Translations under genes and position numbers: made by a program
In this document: positions 17,337-27,355 of the stretch, piece after piece
Numbering within the stretch: the first letter of the stretch is position 1
How the letters are laid out: each line of letters opens with the position of its first letter
Assembly: GCF_011058215.1 (NCBI RefSeq)
Contig: NZ_JAALFG010000001.1
Span: forward strand, 997,001 to 1,061,000
Source: Devosia aurantiaca
Lineage (GTDB): Bacteria; Pseudomonadota; Alphaproteobacteria; Rhizobiales; Devosiaceae
Direction: 5' to 3'
DNA length: 64,000 bases
Notes under the pieces: model-generated
Told to the model about the DNA's origin: nothing
Seen by the model: the letters and a program-made list of their open reading frames with translations, nothing else
Databases searched by the model: none

Positions 17337-18266
17337 ATGACGACCGGCACCCCAAGGCATTTTCTTTCGATCGACGATTTCACCCAGGCCGAACTGCGCG
17401 GCATGCTGAACCAGGCAAGCGCGCTCAAGGCGCGCCTCAAGGATGGCGACCGCCCCCAGCTCCTCAACGACAAGGTGCTGGCCATGATCTTCGAGCGCCA
17501 GTCTACCCGCACCCGCGTCAGCTTCGATGTCGCCATGCGCCAGCTGGGCGGGCAAACCATCATGCTGTCCGGTCAGGACATGCAGCTTTCGCGCGAGGAA
17601 ACGCTGGAAGATACGGCCAAGGTGATGAGCCGTTATGTCGATGCCATCATGATCCGCATCCTGTCGCACCAGGATCTGCTGGAACTGGCGGCAGGCGCTA
17701 CCGTGCCGGTGATCAACGGCCTCACCCGCCGGGCGCATCCCTGCCAGATCATGGCCGATCTCTTGACCTTCGAGGAACACCGAGGCCCCATAAAGGGCGC
17801 CAAGATCGCCTGGGTTGGCGACAGCAACAACGTGCTCCATTCCTGGGTCAACGCGGCCGAGCTCTTTGAATGCGAGCTGACCATCGCGACGCCCGAAGAA
17901 TATAGCCCCGAAAAGGACCTGATGGACGACATCCGCCGCGCCGGTTCGGCGGTCAGGCTGATCGAGGATCCGCGCGAGGCCGTCGAGGGTGTCGACCTCG
18001 TCATCACCGACACCTGGGTGTCTATGGGCGACGTCGATGCCGCCGAGCGCCGCCGGGTCTTGAAACCCTATCAGGTCAACACCACTCTAATGGCCTTGGC
18101 GAACAAAGACGCCTTGTTCATGCACTGCCTGCCCGCCCATCGCGGCGATGAGGTGACCGACGAAGTGATCGACGGTCCCCAGTCGGTAGTGTTCGACGAG
18201 GCCGAAAACCGCCTCCATGCCCAAAAAGCCATTCTGTGCTGGGCCTTTGGTGTAGACGCGAACTGA
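17337..18266 (+). CDS. argF: Ornithine carbamoyltransferase
   Basis: A 309-residue enzyme that makes citrulline from ornithine and carbamoyl phosphate. Carbamoyl-phosphate-binding STRTR (about residue 56) and HPCQ motifs and the ornithine-loop HCLPAHRG (Cys) are all present, as are VGDSNNV and DTWVSMG. The length is standard. It follows argD by 122 bases and precedes hslO, the usual order in Hyphomicrobiales. AAAGGA lies upstream of the ATG. Confidence 0.96.
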   Translation: MTTGTPRHFLSIDDFTQAELRGMLNQASALKARLKDGDRPQLLNDKVLAMIFERQSTRTRVSFDVAMRQLGGQTIMLSGQDMQLSREETLEDTAKVMSRYVDAIMIRILSHQDLLELAAGATVPVINGLTRRAHPCQIMADLLTFEEHRGPIKGAKIAWVGDSNNVLHSWVNAAELFECELTIATPEEYSPEKDLMDDIRRAGSAVRLIEDPREAVEGVDLVITDTWVSMGDVDAAERRRVLKPYQVNTTLMALANKDALFMHCLPAHRGDEVTDEVIDGPQSVVFDEAENRLHAQKAILCWAFGVDAN

Positions 18267-18274
18267 TTGCATGC

Positions 18275-18322
18275 GCCGCCGCCGGAGCGGTCTTTGCCGA
18301 GGCGAAGATCTCCGGAGGCGGC
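18275..18322. terminator. Large inverted repeat after argF
   Basis: GCCGCCGCCGGAG (18275-18287) pairs with CTCCGGAGGCGGC (18310-18322), with one mismatch and a 22-base loop. It lies just behind the argF stop. No T-run follows, so its role as terminator or processing site is uncertain. Confidence 0.4.
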
Positions 18323-18379
18323 TTGTGCGTATGGGTTGGATGTCGGCGCGCGAAGGCTTAGCCTTGCGAAAGACCGACC

Positions 18380-19398
18380 ATGACTCCGGAAACCAATATG
18401 ACCGAGAACCTCCTGTCCTCCCTGGGCCTCGACCGTCCGGAATCGGGCGACGACGCCGTCGTGCCCTTCACCCTCGACAAGCTCGACACCCGCGGCCGCG
18501 TCGTCCGGCTGGGCGAGGCCCTCGATACCATCCTCAGCCGGCACGATTACCCGCTGCCGGTGGCGCGCCTCCTCGGCGAAGCCGTGGTGCTGTCGGCGCT
18601 GATCGGCTCGTCGCTCAAGTTCGAAGGCCGTTTCATTCTCCAGACCCAGACCGACGGGCCGGTGAACCTGATCGTTGTCGACTTCGACGCGCCCGATGGC
18701 ATGCGCGGCTATGCCCGCTATGACCATGACGCGCTGCTCAAGGCCTCCGAACAGGGCAAGACCAGCCCTGCCGAGCTGCTCGGCAAGGGGCATCTGGCCA
18801 TGACCATCGACCAGGGATCCCATACCGAACGCTATCAGGGCATCGTCGCACTGGAAGGCAATTCGCTGGAACAAGTGGCGCATACCTATTTCATGCAGTC
18901 CGAGCAGATTCCGACCCAGGTACGGCTGGCCGTGGCGCAGATGACCACGCGCGGCGACCATCGTCCACGTTGGCGCGCTGGTGGCATGCTGATCCAGCAC
19001 TTGCCGGCTAACGGCATTTCGGTGATGGCGGATCTGCCGGGTGACGGCAATTACGACAATCCGGAAACCGCCGACCCAGACTTCGTCGAAGCCGACGGCT
19101 GGTCTGAGAGCAAGGCACTCTTGGGCACGGTGGCCGATCTCGAATTGGCTGATCCCGATCTTTCCCCGAGCGCTTGCTGTTCCGGCTCTTCCACGAGACC
19201 GGCGTGCGGGTTTTCCCGCCGCAGCCTCTCGAAGAGCGTTGCACCTGCTCTGCCGAGCGCATCGAGGACATGCTCGCTACTTCCTTTACCGATGAGGATC
19301 GTGAGGAGATGGCGGTCGACGGCGAGATCGAAGTCGTGTGCGAATTCTGCTCCACGGCGTACCGCTTCAACCCACATCAGTTCGGCTCGCAGAATTAA
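18380..19398 (+). CDS. hslO: Redox-regulated chaperone Hsp33 (frameshift near 19166)
   Basis: Hsp33 is a cytoplasmic holdase activated by oxidation of a zinc-bound cysteine cluster. The N-terminal substrate-binding domain runs to about residue 260 in the first frame (LGEALDTILSRH, GPVNLIVVDF, IDQGSHTERYQGIV). The frame then shifts: one C is missing from the CCCC run at 19164-19167, and the restored sequence reads DLSPERLLFRLFHE, followed by the redox switch CTCSAERI...CEFC (CxC and CxxC). The repaired protein has about 339 residues, normal for alphaproteobacterial Hsp33. An in-frame ATG at 18398 is an alternative start. Confidence 0.92.
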
Positions 19399-19524
19399 CC
19401 TAAAGCAATGGCGGCGTCAGAATCTCTGGCGCCGCAGCTTGCCAGCCAAGACTTGGCGCTGCACAGTATAAGCATTCAATCGGCAAGTGGGGCGCGCCGG
19501 AATGAATGTATTACCTGCACTTTA

Positions 19525-19573
19525 TACCTATATAGAAAGTCGATACCCGGTATTTTTACCTATAGTTGGGTAT
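19525..19573. promoter_or_regulatory. Repeat-rich AT island upstream of the glycosyltransferase
   Basis: Two TACCTATA direct repeats (19525-19532 and 19557-19564) are 32 bases apart and flank the palindrome ATACCCGGTAT (19543-19553); a GGGTAT at 19568-19573 inverts ATACCC at 19543. This clustered symmetry in an AT-rich gap looks like a regulator-binding region. No regulator is identified. Confidence 0.35.
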
Positions 19574-21469
19574 TGTCAGGCCACTGCGGGAACTGATCTG
19601 CCGCAATGTGACCGCTGCCTGGCGCCTCGATATGTCGGGTGACGCAGCGCTGCTGATGCAGGCCATCATGGGCCACCCCACGACCTCTGGGGAAGCTCGG
19701 GCCGCACTCGATCAGGCGCTCGAACGCGAAGCTGATCCCTTGCACTGGGCCTGTCTTTATCTCGGCATCAGCCAGGGCGAGGCCATGCGGCGGGCCGCCG
19801 AATGGGCAGACCTTGCCTTTTTCGACAAGGTGCCTGCTCTTCCACCGTCTGATACGGCTGCGCCGCGCATCGAAATGCTGGCCGAAGTTCGCATGTGCCG
19901 GCTCAAGGTCATCGACAAGGACGTCGCCTTTGCGGCGCCGGACTTTTTCGGCATCTTGCGCCTGCGGCAAGCGCGCATGGCAGACAATGGCATCCGCAAC
20001 CGCGTATGCCTCGTCCCGCCCGGCTCGTTGCGCGCCTATCTCGTCTCCAACTCAGAAGCCGCGCTGATCGATGGCGCTCGCCAGACGTTGGCGCGGTTCT
20101 GGCCTTATGCCGCAGCCCAGCTCGACCTTATCCTGCCATTGCGCTGGCTCTTTGCGGCAGGCCTCCTTGTTCTCAGCCTGGCGCTGATGCTTGCGCCGCT
20201 CTCGGGAAATCTCTGGCTTCTGCCCGTTTGGATGGTGATCATGCTCTTGCCCACCGCAATGCGCTTTGCCGCCTTAATGGTGCCGGCGCAGCCAAGCTTC
20301 AGGCTCACGCGCGAAGAGGACAGCGACCTTGCCCAATATTCTGTGCTGGTGCCGCTGCGCGACGAGGCCAATATGGTCGACCAGCTGAGTCAGCATCTGG
20401 GTCGGCTCGACTATCCACCCGAAAAGCTCGAAATCATCTTCGTGGTCGAGAGCCGCTCGCCCGAAACCATCGCTGCCGTGGAACGGCACTTGGGCGATGC
20501 GCGCATGAGCCTCGTCGTCGTGCCAGATGCACTGCCGCGCACCAAGCCCAAGGCCTTGGGCTTTGCGCTCCCCTTTGCCGCGGTGAATTCGTCGTCGTCT
20601 ACGATGCTGAGGATCGTCCCGACCCCAAGCAGCTGCGCAGCGTCGCAGCCCAGTTTCGCCGCTCGCCCGAGGTCGAATGCATCCAGGCGCGGCTCTGCAT
20701 CGACAATGCCGATCAGGGGCCGCTGCCGGCGCTTTTCGCCGGTGAATATGCCGGTCTTTTCGCCGTGCTGCTGCCCGCCTTCGCGCGCTGGGGTACGGTG
20801 ATGCCGCTGGGCGGCACTTCCAACCATTTTCGGCTCGAAACGCTTCGGCGCCTGGGCGGATGGGATGCCTATAACGTCACCGAAGACGCCGATCTCGGCG
20901 TCCGCCTGGCACGCCGCAACCTGCGCACCGCGACGTCGGTCAGTGTCACGCTCGAAGAGGCTCCGGTTCGGTTTAAACCCTGGCTTGGGCAGCGCACGCG
21001 CTGGATGAAGGGCTGGATGCAGACCTTTGTCGTCCACAACCGGCGCGCGCGGCGCCTTTACGCCGACCTTGGCCCGGCCGGATTTGCCATGTTCCAGGTC
21101 ACAATCTTGTCCATGCTTCTGGCGCCGATCCTTCACCTTGGCATGTTTCCAATGCTGGTCTGGATGCAGTTCGATCAATCCAACAGTTTCGACAGCTGGA
21201 ACCCCTGGTGGCTGGCCTGCTTGCTCGTGCTGGTGCTCGGCCATGGCACGGCGATGGTCGTCAACATGGTGGGACTTGCCCGTATCGGCCGCAATCGCTT
21301 CTGGGCGCAACAGCTGCTTCTGCCGCTTTACTGGCTGCTGATCACCTGGGCGACGCTGCTTGCCTTGCGTGAATTTTTGTTCCGGCCCTTCCATTGGTTC
21401 AAGACGCCACACCTTGCCAGCAAGCGTCGGCGACTGGGCGGTTTCCGCCGCCCTGCTGCGGCCGAGTAA
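19566..21469 (+). CDS. Membrane glycosyltransferase, GT2 cellulose-synthase-like (frameshift near 20579)
   Basis: A processive-type GT2 with an N-terminal region of about 190 residues that precedes two transmembrane segments (LFAAGLLVLSLALML and LWLLPVWMVIML), a cytoplasmic catalytic domain, and about four C-terminal membrane helices. Catalytic motifs are DAEDRP (DxD), TEDADLGVRL and QRTRW (QxxRW). The frame breaks at LPFA-RGEFVVV, where adding one C near 20578 joins the two halves, giving about 634 residues. It probably makes an exopolysaccharide. No PilZ domain or synthase partner is nearby. The start is uncertain: TTG 19566 is the longest, but ATG 19632 is possible because repeats overlap 19566. 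Confidence 0.82.
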
Positions 21470-21541
21470 CGATGTTGCGTTAAGCCTCCCGGAACTCATG
21501 CCGGGTCGAAGGATTGGCAACCTCTCCAGGAGGCTTGCCCT

Positions 21542-22336
21542 ATGAAACAACCCAAACCCTCATTCTCGGTCGTGACCGGCGCCTCGTCCGGCATCGGTCT
21601 CGAGCTCGCGCGTATCGCCGCACAGGAAGGCTCGAACCTCTTGATTGCGGCCGATGGCCCCGAGATTCATACCGCAGCGCAAGAGCTGCGCAACCTTGGC
21701 GTCGAAGTCGATGTCGTCCAGGCGGACCTTTCCACCCGAGAGGGTGTCGACGAGCTCTATGAACGGGCCCGCCAGAACGGCCAGACTGTCGATGCGCTTT
21801 ACGCCAATGCCGGCCGCGGCCTCGGCAAAGGTTTTCTCGACCAGGATTTTGAGGACATCCAGCGCGTTATCGACACCAATGTCACCGGCACGACCTATCT
21901 CTTGCAGCGCTTCGTACGCGACATGCGCGAGCTCGATGCCGGAAGGGTGCTGATCACAGGCTCGATCGCCGGCCTCATGCCGGGCAGTTTCCAGGCCGTC
22001 TACAACGCCACCAAAGCCTATATCGATAGCTTCGCCTATGCGCTCCGCAACGAGCTCAAGGATACCGAAGTGGTGATCAGTGTGCTGATGCCGGGACCGA
22101 CGGAGACCGACTTTTTCGAAACCGCCGACATGCTCGATACCAAGGTCGGGCAGGGCAAGAAGGACAGTGCCGCCGATGTTGCCCGCCAAGGCTACGATGC
22201 GCTGATGCGCGGCGATGCCCATGAAGTGGCAGGCTTTGGCAACAAGCTGCAGGCGCTGATGACCCGCTTCCTGCCCGATAGACAGCTGGCCGAAATGCAT
22301 CGCGGCCTAGCTGAGCCTGGTACCGGAAAACATTGA
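21542..22336 (+). CDS. SDR family NAD(P)-dependent oxidoreductase
   Basis: A 264-residue short-chain dehydrogenase with TGASSGIGLELAR (cofactor binding), YANAGRG, and the catalytic Ser in ITGSIAG and Tyr/Lys in VYNATKAY. The substrate is unknown. The ribosome-binding site CAGGAGG precedes the ATG. It heads a three-gene cluster with an SRPBCC protein (10 bases downstream) and a zinc alcohol dehydrogenase; such clusters are common in stress or detoxification islands of alphaproteobacteria, so a role in aldehyde or osmotic stress is possible. Confidence 0.9.
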   Translation: MKQPKPSFSVVTGASSGIGLELARIAAQEGSNLLIAADGPEIHTAAQELRNLGVEVDVVQADLSTREGVDELYERARQNGQTVDALYANAGRGLGKGFLDQDFEDIQRVIDTNVTGTTYLLQRFVRDMRELDAGRVLITGSIAGLMPGSFQAVYNATKAYIDSFAYALRNELKDTEVVISVLMPGPTETDFFETADMLDTKVGQGKKDSAADVARQGYDALMRGDAHEVAGFGNKLQALMTRFLPDRQLAEMHRGLAEPGTGKH

Positions 22337-22346
22337 GGAGCAAGCA

Positions 22347-22888
22347 ATGTCGCACCACAACCACGACGACGCCCCCAAGCGCACGCAAAGGACGACAAGG
22401 ATGGCGACCTCGCCATTGTCGGCCGCAGCGTCACCATCGACCGTCCCCGCCAGGAGCTTTTTTCCTTCTGGCGCGACTTCACCAACCTGCCTCAGTTCAT
22501 GGAAGCCATCGAAAGCATCCAGATGACCGGCGAGAACCGCTCGGCCTGGACCGTGCGTGCGCCGGCCGGCCAAACGGTGACGCTCGAAACCGAAACGGTC
22601 GATGTGGTCGAAGGCGAGCAGATCGGCTGGCGGTCGGTCGAAGGATCGCAGATCGAGACTTCGGGCAAGGTCAGCTTCACCGATGCGCCGGAAGGGCGCG
22701 GCACCGTGGTCTCTGCCGAGATCGGCTATGTGCCGCCAGCCGGCGATCTCGGGCGCCTCGTCGCCAAGCTCTTTGCCGCCGAGCCCAATATCCAGGCCCG
22801 CCATGAACTCAAGCGTTTCAAGATGCTGATGGAGACAGGTGAAATCGCCACCGGCTCCTATTACCGCGACCAGAAGGACAACAAATAA
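22347..22888 (+). CDS. SRPBCC family protein, cyclase/dehydrase type (frameshift near 22376)
   Basis: A START/Bet v1-fold protein of about 180 residues. The ATG at 22347 has GAGGAG in front and begins [10 protein letters not shown]; the conserved part follows in another frame from [20 protein letters not shown] through [31 protein letters not shown] and [12 protein letters not shown]. One C missing from the CCCCC run at 22372-22376 explains the shift. The domain binds hydrophobic ligands in related proteins; its substrate here is unknown. The stop codon overlaps the next ATG (TAATG). Confidence 0.82.
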
Positions 22889-24075
22889 TGCGCGCTTTGA
22901 CCTGGCACGGCACCAACGACGTTCGCGTCGACACCCATCCTGATCCCGAAATCATCAATCCCCGTGACACCATCATCAAGATCACGTCGACCGCCATTTG
23001 CGGCTCGGACCTCCATCTTTATGACGGCGTCATTCCGGGCATGAAATCGGGCGACATTCTCGGCCATGAATTCATGGGCGAAGTGGTTGAGACCGGCCCC
23101 AAGTCGACCCTCAAGAAGGGGCAGCGCGTCGTCGTGCCCTTCACCATCTCCTGCGGGCAGTGCTTTTTCTGCCAGCACCAGCAGTTCTCGGCCTGCGACA
23201 ATTCCAATCCGGTCGAGAAACAGGATGCCTCCGAAATGCTTTATGGCCACGCCATGAGCGGCATTTTCGGCTATTCGCACCTGACCGGCGGTTATGCTGG
23301 AGGCCAAGCCGAATATGTGCGCGTGCCCTTTTCCGATGTCGGCCCCATCGTCATTCCCGATCACCTGACCGACGACCAGGTGCTGTTTCTCTCCGATATT
23401 CTGCCCACTGGCTGGATGGCGGCCGACAATGCCGAAATTCAGCCCGGCGATACGGTCGCCGTCTGGGGCGCTGGCCCGGTCGGGCTGTTCGCCGTGCAAT
23501 CGGCGGTGCTGATGGGTGCGGCGCAGGTGATCTGCATCGATCACCATCCGCACCGGCTCGAACTGGCGCAAAAGTTCGGCGCCAAGATCATCAATTTCGA
23601 GGAAACCCATGTCCGCGAAGCCTTGATGGAGATGACCGGTGGCATCGGCCCCGATGCCGTCATCGACGCCGTCGGCATGGAAGCGCATGGCTTTACGCCC
23701 GACAATGTCATCGACGTGGTCAAGCAAAAGATCGCGCCCGGGGCTGATCGTGGTCACGCATTGCGCCAGGCTATTTTGGCCGTGCGCAAGGGCGGGCGCG
23801 TCTCCGTGCCGGGCGTTTATGGCGGCATGCTCGACAAGTGGCCGTTGGGCGCCATGATGGAAAAGGGCATCACCATCAAGACCGGCCAGACCCATGTGCA
23901 AAAATACATCAAGGACCTGCTGCGCCGCATCGAGGAAGGCGAGATCGATACGACCTTCCTGATCAGCCACCATCTCTCGCTGGAGGATGCGCCGACCGGC
24001 TACAAGAACTTCCACGACAAGCAGAACGAGTGGACCAAGGTCGTGCTGCGCCCCGACATGGCCAAAGGCGCTTAA
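22888..24075 (+). CDS. Zinc-dependent alcohol dehydrogenase, formaldehyde-dehydrogenase-like
   Basis: A 395-residue medium-chain dehydrogenase. Catalytic zinc ligands appear in [10 protein letters not shown] (Cys) and GHEFMGEV (His, Glu), structural zinc cysteines in [16 protein letters not shown], and the Rossmann motif in [11 protein letters not shown]. It resembles the glutathione-independent formaldehyde dehydrogenase/threonine-dehydrogenase-like group (FdhA-like), with long substrate loop [28 protein letters not shown] is the probable cofactor. It is translationally coupled to the SRPBCC gene by an overlapping TAATG and is followed by a terminator. Confidence 0.9.
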   Translation: MRALTWHGTNDVRVDTHPDPEIINPRDTIIKITSTAICGSDLHLYDGVIPGMKSGDILGHEFMGEVVETGPKSTLKKGQRVVVPFTISCGQCFFCQHQQFSACDNSNPVEKQDASEMLYGHAMSGIFGYSHLTGGYAGGQAEYVRVPFSDVGPIVIPDHLTDDQVLFLSDILPTGWMAADNAEIQPGDTVAVWGAGPVGLFAVQSAVLMGAAQVICIDHHPHRLELAQKFGAKIINFEETHVREALMEMTGGIGPDAVIDAVGMEAHGFTPDNVIDVVKQKIAPGADRGHALRQAILAVRKGGRVSVPGVYGGMLDKWPLGAMMEKGITIKTGQTHVQKYIKDLLRRIEEGEIDTTFLISHHLSLEDAPTGYKNFHDKQNEWTKVVLRPDMAKGA

Positions 24076-24093
24076 GGCCCCTTCCTCCTGATC

Positions 24094-24125
24094 GCAAAAG
24101 CGGCCGCCTCCGGGCGGCCGTTTGC
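24094..24125 (+). terminator. Rho-independent terminator after the SDR-SRPBCC-ADH cluster
   Basis: An 8-bp GC stem CGGCCGCC / GGCGGCCG with a TCCG loop, extended by GCAAAA on the left and TTTGC on the right. The T-run is short, but the hairpin is strong and placed 19 bases after the stop. Confidence 0.75.
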
Positions 24126-24223
24126 TATAGCACTGATCCTATTCAACAATATTACCGTATAAGATGGGGAACGGCGACGGAACTGCCTCGTTGACGCGCC
24201 GGATAATTGGTATGGAGTAAGTT

Positions 24224-25992
24224 ATGGCTGCCACGTTCGGGCCGCTGATCGGTGCCTCCGGCACGACCTTTAATCTTTGGGCGCCAAGCGCTCCCGCAGT
24301 TTCCCTGATCTTCCCCGAAAGTTCGCCGATCGACCTGCAAAAGTCCGAGCACGGCTTCTGGACCGTCACTGCCAAAGACTGCGGCCCCGGCACCCGCTAC
24401 AAGTTCCGCATCGGCGATCTCGACTTCCCTGACCCTGCCTCGCGTCAACAGGAGGGCGGCACATCAGGCTGGAGCGTGGTGTCGGAGCTCATCGAACCCA
24501 GCGGCCGCAAGCAGCCGCTCAGCCCCTGGCACCAAGCGCTGATCTGCGAAGTCCATGTCGGCACCGCGACCCCCGAAGGCACCTTTGAGGCCCTTGGCGA
24601 CAAGCTCGAGCATTTCCGCGATGCCGGCTACACCACGCTCGAAATCATGCCGATCAACACCTTTCCCGGCTCGCGCAACTGGGGCTATGACGGCACGCTG
24701 ATCTTTGCCCCTGCCGAAGCCTATGGCACCCGCGAGGAGCTGCGCGCCCTGGTCGATCGCGCCCATGAACTTGGCATCTGCCTCGTGCTCGACGTCGTCT
24801 ACAACCACTTCGGCGAGTTCGACAATTTCGTCGAGCACTATGCGCGCGAATGGTTCGACCCCGACATCAACACGCCCTGGGGACCGGGCATCGACTTCCG
24901 CCAGGAAGCGGTGCGGCAGTTCTACTACGAAAACGCCATGATGTGGCTCTCCGAGTTCGACTTCGACGGGCTCCGCTTCGACAGCGTCCACGAAATGAAG
25001 ACCGAGTGCCGCGACGATTTTCTGACCGGGCTCGCCGATGCCTGCCGCTCGGTCAAGTCGCACGCCAAGCTCATCATCGAGAACATGGACAACAGCGCCT
25101 CCTGGCTCGAGCGCGACGATGACGGCACCCCCAAAACCTATACCGCGCAGTGGGACGACGACATCCACCACGTCCTTAACTACCTCGTCACCGGCGAAGA
25201 CAAGGGCGGCTATGACGATCCCTCCAAGGACCCGATCGCCGATCTCGAAAAAGGCCTTGCCGACGGCTTCATCCATGATGGCGAGGCCGAGGGAGAAAGC
25301 AACGGCTCGACCCGTAACGAGCCCGGCAGTCATCTGCCGCCTGCCGCCTTCGTCTCCTATGTCCAGAACCACGATCAGATCGGTAACCGCGCCGACAGTG
25401 CCCGCCTGCCGGATCGTATCGGACCGGAAAAGCTCGACTTCTTGCATTTCGCCGTGATGCTGGCGCCGCAGATCCCGCTCTTTTTCATGGGCGAAGAGGC
25501 GCACCTGCGCACTCATTTTCCCTTCTTTCTCGATCTGCCGGAAAAGGCCGCCGCGATCAAACGCGAGGACCGCTACAAGCAGATGCGCGAAATCTTCAAC
25601 GAGGACGTCGAAGACGGCGGCTTGCCCGATCCCAACGATCCTCAAACCTTTGCCATGGCCAAGATCGACTGGTCCGATTTCGAACAACCGCAAAGCCAGG
25701 CCTCGCTCGCACGCTTTCGCCAACTCGCGCAATGGCGCAAGGAGCATGTCTGGCCGTTGACGGGCTCGAAATGCCTCGGTGCCCGGAGCGGCCGGCAGGG
25801 CGACGCCGTCGTCGTCAACTGGATTTTCGAAAGCGGCACGCTCAGCATGGCGCTAAACCCTACGGACCACCCGACCGACATTGCCTGCGCCATAACGGCG
25901 CCGCCTTTTTAACTGGCGACTATTCGCAGGATGGCGAAGTGCTGCGCCTCGGCGCCTGGAGCGCCGTTGCCTGGGTCTGGCAGAACGGCTGA
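24224..25992 (+). CDS. treZ: Malto-oligosyltrehalose trehalohydrolase (frameshift near 25890)
   Basis: TreZ (GH13) releases trehalose from maltooligosyl-trehalose. The N-terminal carbohydrate-binding domain (FNLWAPSAPAVSL) is followed by the catalytic barrel with VYNHFG, the nucleophile Asp in LRFDSVHEM, the acid/base Glu in IIENMDN, and the NHDQIGNRA motif. Near the end the frame breaks: restoring one C near 25890 changes a premature stop into HNGAAFLTGDYSQDGEVLRL...WVWQNG, the normal C-terminus, with a total of about 589 residues. No treY lies next to it. The gene ends two bases from the stop of the convergent oxidoreductase gene. Confidence 0.9.
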
Positions 25993-25993
25993 G

Positions 25994-26953
25994 CTAGCGC
26001 AGCTGCGGTAGAACCTTTTCGCCGAAGACGTCGATAAACGCTTCCTGGTTGTGGCCGACATTGTGGAGCTGGATGCTGCTGACATCGAGCGCCGCAAGGT
26101 CGGCGAGCCACTGGCGATGCTGCCCGAGATCGGCCGAAACGGCGACGCTTTTGCGCACGCTGTCTTCCGTACAAAGCTTGCCGATGGTGTCGAAGTCTTC
26201 CGGGCGCGCCACGTTCCAGTTGAGATCGCCGCCGGCCGAGACCGGTCCCCACTGTTCGAGGGCCTGCGAGACCGCTTGCTCTTCCGTCTCGGCCCAGGAC
26301 AGCGCATGCTGCACATGCACCGGCTTGCCCGCGCCGCCATTGCTGCGGAATGCCTCGAGCACGTCCTTGAGGCTTTCGATATCGCCGCCCGTGGTCAGGA
26401 GCCCATCGGCCCAGCCCGCAACGAAGCTTGCCGTCTTCGGCGTCACCGCCGCGCCGAAGAGGGGCACCGGCCTTGTGGGGAGCGAATAGAGCTTGGCCTC
26501 GATCACCGTCACCCGTCCGCGGTGGGTGACGGTTTCGCCGGCAAACAGCGCGCGCGTGATCTCGACGCATTCGAGCAGCCGCGCATTGCGCTCCGGCTTG
26601 TCGGGCCAGGTCTCTCCGGTGATCGCCTCATTGATGGCTTCGCCGCTGCCGAGCGCCAGCCAGAGCCGATTGGGAAACATCTCACCAATCGTCGCCGCAG
26701 CCTGGGCCAGGATCGCCGGATGGTAGCGATAGCCCGGTGCCGAGATCATGCCATAGGAAAACCGCGTCGCCTGCATGGCAGCGCCCAGCCAGGACCAGGC
26801 AAAGCCTGACTGCCCCTGGCTCGACGCCCAGGGATGGAAATGATCCGACGACTTGGCGCTGTCGAAACCCGCCGCCTCGGCGCGCTTCACATAGTCGAGG
26901 AGGGCGCTGGGGGCGAATTGCTCGTGCGATGCATGATAGCCGATCTCGGTCAC
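25994..26953 (-). CDS. LLM class flavin-dependent oxidoreductase
   Basis: A 319-residue luciferase-like monooxygenase-family enzyme (TIM barrel) of the FMN- or F420-dependent type that bears the TIGR03885-like 'non-F420' signature features. Motifs visible are EIGYHASHEQFAPS at the start, DHFHPW, GMISAPGYRYHPAILAQA and LWLALGSGEAINE. Substrate and reductase partner are unknown. The start is GTG 26953 with GAGGG eight bases upstream; an in-frame extension to 27070 overlaps the upstream gene and is rejected. It follows a 111-residue gene by 17 bases in one operon. Confidence 0.86.
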   Translation of the reverse strand: MTEIGYHASHEQFAPSALLDYVKRAEAAGFDSAKSSDHFHPWASSQGQSGFAWSWLGAAMQATRFSYGMISAPGYRYHPAILAQAAATIGEMFPNRLWLALGSGEAINEAITGETWPDKPERNARLLECVEITRALFAGETVTHRGRVTVIEAKLYSLPTRPVPLFGAAVTPKTASFVAGWADGLLTTGGDIESLKDVLEAFRSNGGAGKPVHVQHALSWAETEEQAVSQALEQWGPVSAGGDLNWNVARPEDFDTIGKLCTEDSVRKSVAVSADLGQHRQWLADLAALDVSSIQLHNVGHNQEAFIDVFGEKVLPQLR

Positions 26954-26970
26954 AGTCGCGCCCTCAAGCG

Positions 26971-27306
26971 TCAGGCGTCTCGCATGGCCTCGGTGGCGCT
27001 GGCGAGTTCGAAGATTTCGTCTTCGCTCAGCGCTTGGGCACCGGCCAGCCTGCCCCATTGCGGGTCCCAAAGATCATCGCTCTGGAGCGTTACCACAACA
27101 TCGGCAAAGCCATGCAGCGCACGCGCGGCTTTCGCCGCGGCAAGCGCCTCGGGCACGCTGTCATAGCTTGCTTCGTCACCGTCCACGTCGCCATGGGCTG
27201 GCCACCACACGGCCGCAACAGTCGAGCCGCTGGTGTTGCGCTCGATGCCGACGGTTACGGCATTCTTGGCATTTTCGCCGATCGAGATTTGACGGAAAGT
27301 GTGCAT
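26971..27306 (-). CDS. Hypothetical protein co-transcribed with the flavin oxidoreductase
   Basis: A soluble acidic protein of 111 residues with a good ribosome-binding site (GAGGA) before ATG 27306. It begins MHTFRQISIGENAKNAVTVG and has a WWPAHGDVDGDEASYDSVPE segment and an Ala-rich helix. I recognise no domain. It overlaps nothing and ends 17 bases before the LLM oxidoreductase start, so the two are probably one transcript. Confidence 0.65.
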   Translation of the reverse strand: MHTFRQISIGENAKNAVTVGIERNTSGSTVAAVWWPAHGDVDGDEASYDSVPEALAAAKAARALHGFADVVVTLQSDDLWDPQWGRLAGAQALSEDEIFELASATEAMRDA

Positions 27307-27355
27307 CTTTGTCCTCGCTGCTGGCCGGACAATCGGAGCGCAGGCCTTTCGTTCC

